Shown in pieces: positions 55,693 through 63,831 of a stretch of 64,000 bases of DNA. The position numbers were made by a program, and so were the translations under genes. Position 1 is the stretch's first letter, and every line of letters begins with the position of its first letter. The notes under the pieces are model-generated. The model was not told the origin of the DNA and did not search any database. It saw only the letters and a program-made list of their open reading frames with translations. Location: the NCBI RefSeq assembly GCF_020715685.1, contig NZ_CP085840.1:1-64000 (forward strand), written 5' to 3'. The stretch comes from Dermatobacter hominis (GTDB lineage: Bacteria > Actinomycetota > Acidimicrobiia > Acidimicrobiales > Microtrichaceae).

Positions 55693-58600
55693 GTGCCGGA
55701 CTCGTTCGTCCACCTGCACCAGCACACCGAGTACTCGATGCTCGACGGCGCGGCCCGGATCGGCGACGTCGTGGCCTCAGCGGTGGCCGACGGCCAGCCG
55801 GCCATGGGCATCACCGACCACGGCAACATGTACGGGATCCTGGACTTCTACAAGGAGTGCAGGAAGCAGGGCGTCACGCCGATCATCGGCACCGAGGCCT
55901 ACATGGCCCACGACTCCCGCTTCGAGCGGCCGCCCCGCCGCGGCCGCGTCGACGACTCGGGTGGCGAGGTCGACGGCGGCAAGAAGCTCTACTACCACCT
56001 GACCCTGCTCGCCGAGAGCGACGTCGGCTACAAGAACCTGATCCAGCTGGCCAGCCGGGCCTACATGGAGGGCTACTACTACAAGCCCCGCGTCGACTGG
56101 GACACGCTCGCCGAGCACCACGAGGGCGTGATCGCCACCACCGGCTGCCTCGGCGGCCACGTGCTCCAGTCGCTCATGAACGAGGGCTTCGACGCCGCGC
56201 TCGAGAAGGCGGCGCGCCTGCAGGACATCTTCGGCCGCGACAACCTCTTCGTCGAGATCCAGGACCACGGCATCCCCGAGCAGCACCGCACCAACCCGCA
56301 GCTGCTCGAGATCGCCAAGAAGATCCAGGCCCCGCTGCTCGCCACGAACGACAGCCACTACGTGCACCGGGGCGACGCCGTCGCCCACGACGCCCTGCTG
56401 TGCGTGCAGACCGCATCGCTCATGAGCGATCCGGACCGCTTCAAGTTCCACGGCGACGAGCACTACCTGAAGACCGCCCAGGAGATGCGCCACCTGTTCT
56501 CGGAGGTGCCCGAGAGCTGCGACAACACGCTCTGGATCGCCGAGCGCTGCAACGTCGAGATCGACTTCGGCAACCCGCAGCTGCCGAACTTCCCTTTGCC
56601 CGAGGGCTTCACCGACGACGCCGAGTACCTCGAGCACCTCACGTTCGAGGGCGCTCGCCAGCGCTGGGGGGAGCAGCTGCCCGACAACGTCGTCGAGCGC
56701 CTGGCCTACGAGCTCAAGGTCATCGGCGACATGGGCTTCAGCTCCTACTTCCTGATCGTGTGGGACCTGATCAAGCACGCCCGTGACACCGGGATCCGCG
56801 TCGGTCCGGGTCGCGGCTCGGCGGCGGGCTGCGCGGTCGCCTACACGCTGTGGATCACCGACCTCGATCCCATCAAGTACGACCTGCTGTTCGAGCGCTT
56901 CCTCAACCCGAGCCGCATCTCGATGCCCGACATCGACATGGACTTCGACTCCCGATACCGGGACGAGATGATCCGCTACGCGGCGGAGCGCTACGGCCGG
57001 GACCACGTCGCGCAGATCGTCACGTTCTCCACGATCAAGGCCCGCGCCGCGGTGCGCGACGCCGCCCGCGTGCTGGGCAAGCCGTACATCGTGGGCGACA
57101 AGGTGGCGAAGGCGATGCCGCCGCTGATCATGGGTCGCGACACGCCGCTCTACGCCTGCCTGGAGGAGCACCCGAAGTTCGTCGACGGCTACAAGATGGC
57201 CGGCGAGCTGCGCGACATGTACCACACCGACCCCGAGATCAAGGAGGTCGTGGACGTCGCCAAGGGGCTCGAGGGCCTGCGCCGGGGCGACGGCATCCAC
57301 GCCGCCGCGGTGGTGATCACCAAGGAGCCGCTCACCGAGTACCTCCCCATCCAGCGCAAGCCCGAGGCGGGCGTGGACATCGAGGACGCGCCGGTCGTCA
57401 CGCAGTACGAGATGCACGGCGTCGAGGAGCTGGGCCTCCTCAAGATGGACTTCCTCGGCCTGCGGAACCTGGACGTCATCTCCGACACGCTGGAGCTGAT
57501 CGAGCGCACCCGGGGCATCACGGTCGACATCGACAACGTGGATCTGGCCGACGGCCCCACCTACGAGCTGCTGCGCCGGGCCGACACGATCGGCGTGTTC
57601 CAGCTGGAGGGCGGCCCCATGCGGGCGCTGATCCGGTCGCTCGCACCCACGGAGTTCGAGGACGTCGCCGCGCTCGTGGCCCTCTACCGCCCGGGTCCGA
57701 TGGCGGCCAACATGCACACCGACTACGCGGACCGCAAGAACGGCCGCCAGGAGATCGCCTACCTCCACCCGGACGCCGAGGAGATCCTCGGTGACACATA
57801 CGGGCTGTGCCTGACCGGCGACACGACCGTCATCGAGGCGCGTTCGGGTCGGCCGACCCGCCTCGACGAGATCGACCCGTCGGAGGGCTTCTGGGTGCAG
57901 GGCGTCGACGGCGATCTGCGCCTCGACGTGCGGCAGGTCACGCACTGGGTGGACAACGGCGTGCGTGACACCGTGACGCTGACGCTCGCGAACGGGATGA
58001 CGCTGACCGGCACGCCGGACCATCCGGTGCTGACCGCGCGGGGGTGGGTCGGCCTCGGCGAGCTGACCGAGGACGACCGCGTCGCCACGTCGGCGAACTT
58101 GTACGTGAGCGACACATGGGAGGCCGGTGGCGTACAAGTCCCACGGGCCCTGGCGAACTCGTACGTGAGCGACCCCGTGGGAGTCGGTGGCGTACAAGTT
58201 CCCCCGGCAGGTTCGGGTGGCGCCACGACGCTGGAGCGGGATCGCGGCATCGAGTGGACCGGGGTGACGTCGGTCGTGCCGTCCGGTCGGCAGCGGGTGT
58301 TCGACATCACGGTCGACGAGATCCACAACTTCGTCGCCAACGGGATCGTCGCCCACAACTGCATCTACCAGGAGGGGATCATGCGGATCGCGCAGCGGTT
58401 CGCCGGGTACTCCCTCGCCGACGCTGACAACCTCAGGAAGGCCTGCGGGAAAAAAGTTCGGGAGCTCATCGCCAAGGAGCGGACCAAGTTCGTCGAGGGG
58501 TGCGAGGCCACCGGCTACGGCGCAGATCTGGGCACCGCGTGGTTCGACATCATCGAGCCGTTCGCGGACTACGCGTTCAACAAGAGCCACTCGTACGGCT

Positions 58601-59799
58601 ACGGCTTCGTCGCCTACCAGACGGCCTACCTCAAGGCGAACTACCCGGCCGAGTACCTCTCGGCGCTGCTGACCAGCGTCAAGAGCAGCCTGGAGAAGGC
58701 CGCGATCTACCTCGCCGAGTGCCGGGCGATCGGGATCGAGGTCACGGTCCCCGACGTCAACCGCTCGCTGTCGGACTTCGCCCCGGTGGTCCCCGAGCCG
58801 AACGGCGACGGCGCCACGGCCGACACCGGATCGAGCCAGATCCTCTTCGGGCTCTCCGCCGTGCGCAACGTCGGCGAGGGCCTCGTCGAGCTGATCCTGG
58901 CCGAACGGGACGAGAACGGGCCGTTCGAGGACTTCTACGACTTCTGCCAGCGCGTCAACACCCAGGTGCTGAACAAGCGCACGATCGAGTCGCTGATCAA
59001 GGCGGGCGGCTTCGACTCCATGGGTCATCCCCGCCAGGGCCTGCTCACCGTGTTCGAGCAGATCGTCGACGCCACCATCGCCCGCCGCAAGGAGCACGAC
59101 ATGGGCGTCATGTCGCTGTTCGGCGAGATCGAGGACGGCCCGGCGTTCGACGAGCGCATCAAGATCCCCGACGTCGAGTTCGACAAGAAGCAGCGCCTGG
59201 CCTTCGAGAAGGAGATGCTCGGCCTGTACGTGTCGGACCACCCGCTGCTCGGGGCGGAGCAGGCGCTGAAGCGCAAGGTCGACTGCAACGTGCTCGAGCT
59301 GAACGACCTCGAGGACGGCACGCAGCGCACGATCGGCGGCGTGATCACCGGCCTCCAGCGGAAGTGGACCAAGAAGGGCGACCTGATGGCCGTCTTCGTC
59401 CTCGAGGACCTGCAGGGCTCGGTCGAGGTGATGGTCTTCCCGAAGACGATGGCCCAGATCGGCCACCTGCTCGTCGAGGACGCCGTGGTCGTCACGACCG
59501 GGCGGGTCGACAAGCGCGACGAGACCGCCAAGTTCATCCCCCGGGAGCTCGAGCTGTTCGAACCCCAGCTCGACGAGCACCCGCCGCTGCGCCTGCACCT
59601 CCCGCCGTCGCGCCTCGACGACGACACGATCGTGCGGCTCCAGGAGCTGATCGGCGACTTCCCGGGCGAGTCCGAGGTCCACATCCTGCTCGGCGAGCGC
59701 CAGGTCCTGCGCCTGTCCGACGAACACCTGGTGAACACGCAGAGCGGCATCATCGGCGAGCTCCGCGCGCTGCTCGGCCACGAGTCGGTCGTCCTCTGA
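55693..59799 (+). CDS. dnaE: DNA polymerase III alpha subunit DnaE, containing a mini-intein
   Basis: The precursor has 1368 residues; removing the 184-residue intein leaves about 1184, the usual DnaE1 length. The PHP domain opens with FVHLHQHTEYSMLDGAARIG. The polymerase C-family core has GRGSAAGCAVAYTLWITDLD and the catalytic PDIDMDFDSRYRD, followed by LKMDFLGLRNLDVI and KSHSYGYGFVAYQTAYLKAN. The C-terminal OB fold (TIGGVITGLQRKWTKKGDLM) and tau-binding end complete it. GTG at 55693 is chosen because AGGGAGG (55678-55684) stands 8 nt upstream. The intein interrupts the conserved GDTYGL|xIYQEGIM motif of the fingers, so splicing is needed for polymerase activity. It is the replicative polymerase. 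Confidence 0.96.
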   Translation: MPDSFVHLHQHTEYSMLDGAARIGDVVASAVADGQPAMGITDHGNMYGILDFYKECRKQGVTPIIGTEAYMAHDSRFERPPRRGRVDDSGGEVDGGKKLYYHLTLLAESDVGYKNLIQLASRAYMEGYYYKPRVDWDTLAEHHEGVIATTGCLGGHVLQSLMNEGFDAALEKAARLQDIFGRDNLFVEIQDHGIPEQHRTNPQLLEIAKKIQAPLLATNDSHYVHRGDAVAHDALLCVQTASLMSDPDRFKFHGDEHYLKTAQEMRHLFSEVPESCDNTLWIAERCNVEIDFGNPQLPNFPLPEGFTDDAEYLEHLTFEGARQRWGEQLPDNVVERLAYELKVIGDMGFSSYFLIVWDLIKHARDTGIRVGPGRGSAAGCAVAYTLWITDLDPIKYDLLFERFLNPSRISMPDIDMDFDSRYRDEMIRYAAERYGRDHVAQIVTFSTIKARAAVRDAARVLGKPYIVGDKVAKAMPPLIMGRDTPLYACLEEHPKFVDGYKMAGELRDMYHTDPEIKEVVDVAKGLEGLRRGDGIHAAAVVITKEPLTEYLPIQRKPEAGVDIEDAPVVTQYEMHGVEELGLLKMDFLGLRNLDVISDTLELIERTRGITVDIDNVDLADGPTYELLRRADTIGVFQLEGGPMRALIRSLAPTEFEDVAALVALYRPGPMAANMHTDYADRKNGRQEIAYLHPDAEEILGDTYGLCLTGDTTVIEARSGRPTRLDEIDPSEGFWVQGVDGDLRLDVRQVTHWVDNGVRDTVTLTLANGMTLTGTPDHPVLTARGWVGLGELTEDDRVATSANLYVSDTWEAGGVQVPRALANSYVSDPVGVGGVQVPPAGSGGATTLERDRGIEWTGVTSVVPSGRQRVFDITVDEIHNFVANGIVAHNCIYQEGIMRIAQRFAGYSLADADNLRKACGKKVRELIAKERTKFVEGCEATGYGADLGTAWFDIIEPFADYAFNKSHSYGYGFVAYQTAYLKANYPAEYLSALLTSVKSSLEKAAIYLAECRAIGIEVTVPDVNRSLSDFAPVVPEPNGDGATADTGSSQILFGLSAVRNVGEGLVELILAERDENGPFEDFYDFCQRVNTQVLNKRTIESLIKAGGFDSMGHPRQGLLTVFEQIVDATIARRKEHDMGVMSLFGEIEDGPAFDERIKIPDVEFDKKQRLAFEKEMLGLYVSDHPLLGAEQALKRKVDCNVLELNDLEDGTQRTIGGVITGLQRKWTKKGDLMAVFVLEDLQGSVEVMVFPKTMAQIGHLLVEDAVVVTTGRVDKRDETAKFIPRELELFEPQLDEHPPLRLHLPPSRLDDDTIVRLQELIGDFPGESEVHILLGERQVLRLSDEHLVNTQSGIIGELRALLGHESVVL
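57808..58359 (+). other. Mini-intein in DnaE (residues 706-889)
   Basis: It begins at Cys706 in CLTGDTTVIEARSGRPTRL (block A). Block B is GTPDHPVLTARGWVGLGE with the conserved T-x-x-H. It ends with VFDITVDEIHNFVANGIVAH-N (blocks F and G; His888, Asn889), followed by the Cys890 nucleophile of the C-extein. All residues needed for class 1 protein splicing are present. With 184 residues there is no room for a LAGLIDADG endonuclease. The linker between splicing halves (about residues 795-855) holds two copies of a 20-residue repeat coming from palindromic DNA. Confidence 0.92.
58093..58212 (+). repeat. Two 60-bp direct repeats in the intein linker, each with a 41-bp palindrome
   Basis: Units 58093-58152 and 58153-58212 encode ANLYVSDTWEAGGVQVPRAL and ANSYVSDPVGVGGVQVPPAG. 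Within each lies a palindrome: CTTGTACG (58098-58105)/CGTACAAG (58131-58138), extended by A/T to 9 bp, and CTCGTACG (58158-58165)/CGTACAAG (58191-58198) with one mismatch. Arm spacing is 25 bp in both and also in the intergenic copy at 6543-6583. Being 60 bp long, each unit keeps the reading frame. Confidence 0.9.
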
Positions 59800-59820
59800 T
59801 CCCTGCGCCGGCGGCCCGCA

Positions 59821-59841
59821 TCCCCTGCGTTCTGCGGGGGA
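59821..59841 (+). terminator. Hairpin after dnaE, candidate terminator
   Basis: TCCCCTGC-GTTCT-GCGGGGGA: an 8-bp stem (one G-U pair) with a 5-nt loop, 21 nt after the dnaE stop codon. There is no T-run, but stem strength and position suit an actinobacterial terminator. Confidence 0.55.
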
Positions 59842-59966
59842 GCGACGGGTGCCGCGAGTTGCACAGGGGGTCCCGGGCGGACTGAACTAGTGCAACCACT
59901 CGTGCACCCAGAAACGGGTCCACGACCCCCGCGAAGGGGCGTGACGACACCTCAGGGAGAACATGC

Positions 59967-60635
59967 ATGGCGCTCGACGTCACGACCAAGGACTGCACCG
60001 CTCTGAGTGATGCGGAACTGGCCGAGATGGCCGACCTCTGCGCCGACGGGGGCATCTGCTACGAGATCGGCACCCTGTCGAAGCAGGTCGCGGACTGGGT
60101 GCTCGTCACCCAGGTGAGGGAGGGGAACCTCTTGCGGGGCTTCTCCTTCTCCACGCTGGAGCGGATCGGTGGCACGCCGTGCGTCCTGCTCGGCCTGGCC
60201 GAGGTCAAGCGCACCTCCAAGCGGGACAGCGTCCTCAAGGCGGTCATCAGCGACAACCTCCGCCGGGCGCTCATGGCGTTCCCCGACGAGGACGTGCTCG
60301 TCGGCACCCGCATGTGCGACCCCGCCGGCTTCGAGGCGTTCAAGGTCCTCGTCGACGTCATCCCCCGTCCGGGCCACAAGGCCTCCGGCGAGGAGCGGGC
60401 CTGGGGTCGCCGCCTGGCCAAGCGCTTCGAGATCGATCCCGAGCGCTACGACGACCAGACGTTCACGATCACCGGCGACGGCGCCAGCCCGCTCGTGCTC
60501 GACCACGAGTCGCTCAAGCCCGAGAAGACCGATCCCGACGTCGCCGCCCAGTTCGACGGCCTCGACCGCGAGCGCGGCGACTGCCTGGTGACCTTCGGCT
60601 GGGTGATGGCCGAGGAGCTCCTCAAGTACGGGTGA
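59967..60635 (+). CDS. Uncharacterised 222-residue protein
   Basis: I do not recognise the family. The protein is an alpha/beta sequence with strands such as DWVLVTQVREG, GTPCVLLGLAEVKR and DEDVLVGTRMCDPAG, helix DSVLKAVISDNLRRAL, and a C-terminal FGWVMAEELLKYG. It has no signal peptide or membrane segment and five scattered cysteines. A GNAT-like fold is possible but no acetyl-CoA loop is visible. ATG at 59967 is selected because AGGGAGA (59954-59960) stands 6 nt upstream. The 167-bp leader after dnaE holds a hairpin and GTTGCAC / GTGCAAC arms (59858-59864, 59890-59896). The nitroreductase gene overlaps its stop by 4 bp. Confidence 0.7.
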   Translation: MALDVTTKDCTALSDAELAEMADLCADGGICYEIGTLSKQVADWVLVTQVREGNLLRGFSFSTLERIGGTPCVLLGLAEVKRTSKRDSVLKAVISDNLRRALMAFPDEDVLVGTRMCDPAGFEAFKVLVDVIPRPGHKASGEERAWGRRLAKRFEIDPERYDDQTFTITGDGASPLVLDHESLKPEKTDPDVAAQFDGLDRERGDCLVTFGWVMAEELLKYG

Positions 60636-61270
60636 CCGACCCGAACGCCGGTCCGGCAGACGGCGCGCCGACGTTCGCGTCGGTGCTGGCCGGCCGGCGC
60701 ATGTGCCGCGACTTCCTGGCCGATCCCGTCCCCGACGACGTGCTCCGGCGCGTCCTCGCCGCTGCGTTCCGCGGACCCAGCGCCGGCAACACGCACGCCG
60801 TGGACCTCGTCGTCCTGACCGGCGACGACACCGCCCGGCACTGGGACATCACGCTCCCGCCGGCGCGCCGCGACGACTTCCCGTGGCCCGGGCTGCTGCG
60901 CGCCCCGGTCCTGGTCGAGGTCGTGGTCGACCCGTCGGCCTACGTGGAGCGCTACGGGCGCGCCGACAAGGCGGCCACCGGTCTCGGCGACGGCGAGTCG
61001 GCGTGGGACGTGCCGTTCTGGTTCGTCGACGGCGGCGCCGCGGTCATGGCGGTCCTGCTCGCCGCCGAGGCCGAGGGGCTGGGCGCGCTGCTCTTCGGGC
61101 TGTTCGACCACGAGCGGCCGGTGCTCGACGAGCTGGGGGTGCCCGGCGGTCGTCGAGCGGTCGGCACGGTCGCGCTCGGGTGGCCGGCGCCGGGCGGGCG
61201 GCGACCGTCGCGCTCGGCCGGCGCGGGCCGGCCCTCACCCGAGGACCACGTCCACCTGAGCAGGTGGTGA
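60632..61270 (+). CDS. Nitroreductase-family flavoprotein
   Basis: The 212-residue protein has the FMN-binding nitroreductase start: a helix with GRRMCRDFLADPVPDDVLRR, then AFRGPSAGNTHAVDLVVLTG, in which the R-x-P-S-A-G-N segment binds FMN phosphate. The central helix GGAAVMAVLLAAEAEGLGALL and the strand RRAVGTVALGWP are also typical. It should use NAD(P)H to reduce quinones, nitro compounds or a specific metabolite. GTG at 60632 overlaps the stop of the unknown 222-residue protein gene by 4 bp, so these two probably act together. Confidence 0.82.
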   Translation: MTDPNAGPADGAPTFASVLAGRRMCRDFLADPVPDDVLRRVLAAAFRGPSAGNTHAVDLVVLTGDDTARHWDITLPPARRDDFPWPGLLRAPVLVEVVVDPSAYVERYGRADKAATGLGDGESAWDVPFWFVDGGAAVMAVLLAAEAEGLGALLFGLFDHERPVLDELGVPGGRRAVGTVALGWPAPGGRRPSRSAGAGRPSPEDHVHLSRW

Positions 61271-61281
61271 GGCCGCCGCGG

Positions 61282-61287
61282 TAGGTT
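61282..61287 (+). promoter_or_regulatory. Candidate -10 (TAGGTT) for MMPL-type gene
   Basis: TAGGTT ends 8 nt before the ATG at 61296 (leaderless geometry). Confidence 0.45.
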
Positions 61288-61295
61288 CGCCGGCG

Positions 61296-63785
61296 ATGAT
61301 GCAGCGCTTCTGGTCCTGGCTCGCGGTCAACCTGGGCAAGCACGCCATCGTCGTCACGGCGGTGCTGGCGGCGTTCACGATCCTGATCGGCACGGGCGTC
61401 ACCCAGCTCGAGTTCGCGACGGGCCAGGACAGCTACCTGAACTCCGACGACCAGGTCTACAAGGACAACGTCGTCTACCAGGACCTGTTCGGCGGCGAGG
61501 CGATGCTCTCGGTCATCACGATGGACGAGGGCCACACCGTCGACGAGCTGTTCACGCAGGAGGGCCTCGACACGTTCGCCTCGGTGACGTCCGAGGTCGA
61601 GGGCACCGACGGCGTGCAGGGCGTGATCTCGCCCGTGACGGCGCTCCAGTTCAGCTCCGACCTCGTGAAGGCGCCCGAGGGCGGCACGCCGCTCGACTCG
61701 ATCGCCGCCAAGGCCCTGACCCACGCCACCGAGGTGGCCGAGACGTCGGGTGACACCGCCAGCGCCGAGGCCCGCACCGCCGACACGGGCGAGACGGCGG
61801 CCCGGCTGCTCGCCGTCCCCGCGGACCAGCAGGTGCTGTCGAACCCCGAGTGGGTGAAGTTCCTGCTCTACGACAACGAGGGTGGGATCCGGAAGGCGCT
61901 GCGGCCGTTCTTCCCCGACGACACCCACGCGCTCATGATCAGCCGCCTCGACGGCAACATGTCGATCGAGGACGAGGGCACGACCTCCGACGCGGTCGTC
62001 GCCGCGACCAAGGCTCTGGAGTTCCCGGACACCAGCGTCGTCACCACGGGCGCACCCGTCCTGCTCAAGGACATCAACGACTACCTCAAGGGCGGCATGC
62101 TCACGCTCGGCGCGATCGCGATCGTGGTGATGATCGTGATCCTGCTGCTGTTCTTCAGCGTGCGGTGGCGGTTGCTCCCGCTGGCGGTGGTGCTCGTCGG
62201 GGTGGTGTGGGCCTTCGGCCTGGCCGGGTACCTGGGCATCCCGCTGACGTTGGTCACGATCGCCGGCCTGCCGGTCATGTTGGGCATCGGCATCGACTAC
62301 GCGATCCAGATGCACTCGCGGATCGAGGAGGAGGTGATCATCGACCACTCCACGCATCCGATCCAGGAGGCCGCCAGAGGCTTGGGCCCGGCGCTGCTCG
62401 TCGTGACGTTCGACGCGGTGTTCGCCTTCCTGGCGCTGCAGATCTCGCACGTGCCGATGGTCCGGGCCTTCGGCTGGCTGCTCACGGTCGGCATCGTCGC
62501 GATCTGCGTCAGCTCGATCCTCAACCCGCTCGCCATCCTCGGCATGCGGGAGTACCGGAGCCCGACGAAGGCCCGCGACTTCAGCGAGGGCCGGCTCGGT
62601 CGGATGGTCGTGAAGATGGGCAGCCTCCCCGGCGGGTGGGCCATCCCCCTGGCCGTCGTGTCGGTCGCGGTGTTCGTGCTGGGCAGCGTCGTCGAACCCG
62701 AGATCAAGCTGGAGACCGACCCGGTCAACTGGGTGAGCCAGGACAGCGACGTCGTCAAGGACCTCCGAACCGTGGAGCGCGAGGTCGGCGGCTCGTCCGA
62801 GCTCGGCATCTTCGTGGAGTCCGACTCCGACGGCTCGAGCCTCTACACCGACGACGTGGTGTCGACCTTGGACGAGTTCCAGCGCTCGACGCTGGAGGAG
62901 CACCCCGACGTGCTCCTGATCGGCTCGGGGATCATCACGACGCTCTCGGACCTGACCGAGGTGCCGGGCGCGGCCCACGTGTCGCCGACGGCGGAGTCGG
63001 TCCAGGCGGCCTGGGACATCGCGCCCGACGGCATCAAGTCGTCGACCGCGTCACCCGACGGCGACGCGCTCAACCTCATCTACCTGACCAAGCCGACGTC
63101 GCTCGAGGAGCGGGCCGAGGTCGTCAACGACATCCGGGACGACGCGGTGGCGCCCGAGGGCACCCGGCTGACGCCGTCGGGCCTGGCCGTGGTGGGCGTG
63201 GGCCTGCTCGAGAACCTGGAGGCCAACCTCACGCAGCTCACGTGGGTCGCCGCCGGGCTGGTCTTCCTGTTCCTGCTGATCCGCCTTCGGTCCTTCACCC
63301 GGTCGCTGCTGTCGATGGTGCCGGTGCTGGTGGCGTCGGGCCTGGCGACGATCGCCATCTGGGCGCTGGGCATCGAGCTCAGCCCGATGACGGCCATCGG
63401 CGGCCCGCTCGTGGTGGCCACCTGCACGGAGTTCACGTCGCTGATCCTCCTCCGCTACCTCGAGGAGCGGCGCCGCGGGCTGGAGCCCCGGGCCGCGATC
63501 GACGTGACCGCGGCCCGCACCGGCCGGGCGTTCATCGTCTCGGCGCTGACGGCCGTCGCCGGCGTGGCGGTCATCTCGTTCTCGTCGCTGCCGCTCCTGC
63601 GCAACTTCGGCATCTTCATGGCGCTCAAGATCACGATCGCCCTGCTGGCGGCGCTCATCGTCCTGCCGCCGCTCATCATCTGGGCCGACAAGCGGGGCTG
63701 GGTCTCCAAGGGGATGCTCGACCACGAGGTCGAGCCGTTCCTCGACGTCCCCGACAGCAAGGCCGACGAGCCCGCGCCGGTCTGA
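61296..63785 (+). CDS. MMPL/RND-superfamily membrane transporter
   Basis: The 829-residue protein has the duplicated RND layout. Membrane helix 1 (about 13-33) is followed by a large extracytoplasmic domain, then helices around 265-430 (LGAIAIVVMIVILLLFFSVR, AGYLGIPLTLVTIAGLPVML, GIGIDYAIQMHSRIEEE). A second copy starts with a helix at about 448-466 and a second external domain, with the last helices near 645-810. The acidic residue in GIDYAIQ fits the proton relay of the superfamily. It likely exports a lipid or hydrophobic compound; the substrate is not known. ATG at 61296 (or 61299) follows TAGGTT. Confidence 0.87.
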   Translation: MMQRFWSWLAVNLGKHAIVVTAVLAAFTILIGTGVTQLEFATGQDSYLNSDDQVYKDNVVYQDLFGGEAMLSVITMDEGHTVDELFTQEGLDTFASVTSEVEGTDGVQGVISPVTALQFSSDLVKAPEGGTPLDSIAAKALTHATEVAETSGDTASAEARTADTGETAARLLAVPADQQVLSNPEWVKFLLYDNEGGIRKALRPFFPDDTHALMISRLDGNMSIEDEGTTSDAVVAATKALEFPDTSVVTTGAPVLLKDINDYLKGGMLTLGAIAIVVMIVILLLFFSVRWRLLPLAVVLVGVVWAFGLAGYLGIPLTLVTIAGLPVMLGIGIDYAIQMHSRIEEEVIIDHSTHPIQEAARGLGPALLVVTFDAVFAFLALQISHVPMVRAFGWLLTVGIVAICVSSILNPLAILGMREYRSPTKARDFSEGRLGRMVVKMGSLPGGWAIPLAVVSVAVFVLGSVVEPEIKLETDPVNWVSQDSDVVKDLRTVEREVGGSSELGIFVESDSDGSSLYTDDVVSTLDEFQRSTLEEHPDVLLIGSGIITTLSDLTEVPGAAHVSPTAESVQAAWDIAPDGIKSSTASPDGDALNLIYLTKPTSLEERAEVVNDIRDDAVAPEGTRLTPSGLAVVGVGLLENLEANLTQLTWVAAGLVFLFLLIRLRSFTRSLLSMVPVLVASGLATIAIWALGIELSPMTAIGGPLVVATCTEFTSLILLRYLEERRRGLEPRAAIDVTAARTGRAFIVSALTAVAGVAVISFSSLPLLRNFGIFMALKITIALLAALIVLPPLIIWADKRGWVSKGMLDHEVEPFLDVPDSKADEPAPV

Positions 63786-63831
63786 GCCCGCTCCGACCAG
63801 GGCCGGCTACCAGGGCGGGCGCGGAGGGCGA

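Noticed and set aside
57808-58359. Homing endonuclease in the intein
   Set aside because: No LAGLIDADG or HNH motif; only about 60 residues lie between the splicing halves, and they are mostly the repeat.
55777-59781. Long open frame (about 1330 codons) antisense to dnaE
   Set aside because: High GC content opens the antisense frame; its translation lacks domains and is rich in Arg, Leu, Val and His shadows of DnaE codons.
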